This document shows, piece by piece, positions 22,241-22,265 of a DNA stretch of 22,265 nt. Below the pieces are notes generated by a model. That model was given only the letters and a program-made list of their open reading frames with translations. It was not told the origin of the DNA and did no database searches. Position 1 is the stretch's first letter. Each line of letters starts with the position of its first letter. This DNA comes from QWPN01 sp044238145 (GTDB lineage: Bacteria; Planctomycetota; Planctomycetia; Pirellulales; UBA1268). The stretch spans positions 1-22,265 of the forward strand of contig JBIIDT010000049.1 of NCBI GenBank assembly GCA_044238145.1, written 5' to 3'. The translations under genes were made by a program, and so were the position numbers.

Positions 22241-22265
22241 GAGACAGTTCCTTTCAGGCAATGGC

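Overview
This is a very GC-rich bacterial window. The content points to a planctomycete, probably of the Pirellulales type. Supporting features are a PEP-CTERM secreted protein, a DUF1080 protein, a Tat-exported Gfo/Idh/MocA oxidoreductase, a secreted protein with short planctomycete-style leucine-rich repeats, a very cysteine-rich exported protein, and a small protein with the 'LHHLW.NNGTWW' type of sequence. The lineage is inferred from these families, not from a marker gene. I see no rRNA, tRNA, CRISPR array, insertion sequence or phage gene.

Layout. Bases 1-767 hold the 3' part of a HAD-family hydrolase (+). It converges with a tandem FkbM methyltransferase fusion (806-2752, -). That gene is divergent from a small membrane protein (2861-3346, +), which is followed by a Tat-exported oxidoreductase (3446-4810, +). 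Next come about 300 bases without a gene that can be folded by hand into a chain of hairpins. The last hairpin buries the Shine-Dalgarno sequence of a 105-aa integrase-arm-like protein (5107-5424, +). The tail of that gene overlaps the tail of a GH130 gene (5358-6812, -), which is translationally coupled to a GT4 glycosyltransferase with a C-terminal helical domain (6812-9121, -). Bases 9324-14125 (+) hold four exported proteins: a repeat protein with an acidic tail, a protein with 21 cysteines, a DUF1080 protein, and an 875-aa protein with a PDZ domain plus about seven copies of a beta-rich repeat.

Bases 14141-21332 (-) are a tight four-gene operon: a periplasmic TPR protein, ExbB/TolQ, ExbD/TolR, and a TonB-like protein. 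The reading order is right to left, with 4-bp overlaps between the first three genes. The fourth protein has the Ser/His/Leu pattern of a TonB transmembrane helix and a linker of about 540 residues. In place of a TonB C-terminal domain it ends in an all-helical prenyltransferase/squalene-cyclase-like repeat domain. This energised-motor operon is the most likely new system in the window. The window closes with a PEP-CTERM protein gene (21500-22240, -) followed by a clear intrinsic terminator.

How the genes may work together. The GT4 and GH130 pair plausibly makes and trims or phosphorolyses a mannose-type glycan. The FkbM fusion may O-methylate glycans. The Ton-like operon would use the proton gradient to act on something in the periplasm or outer membrane. 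All such roles are inferred from family membership and gene order.
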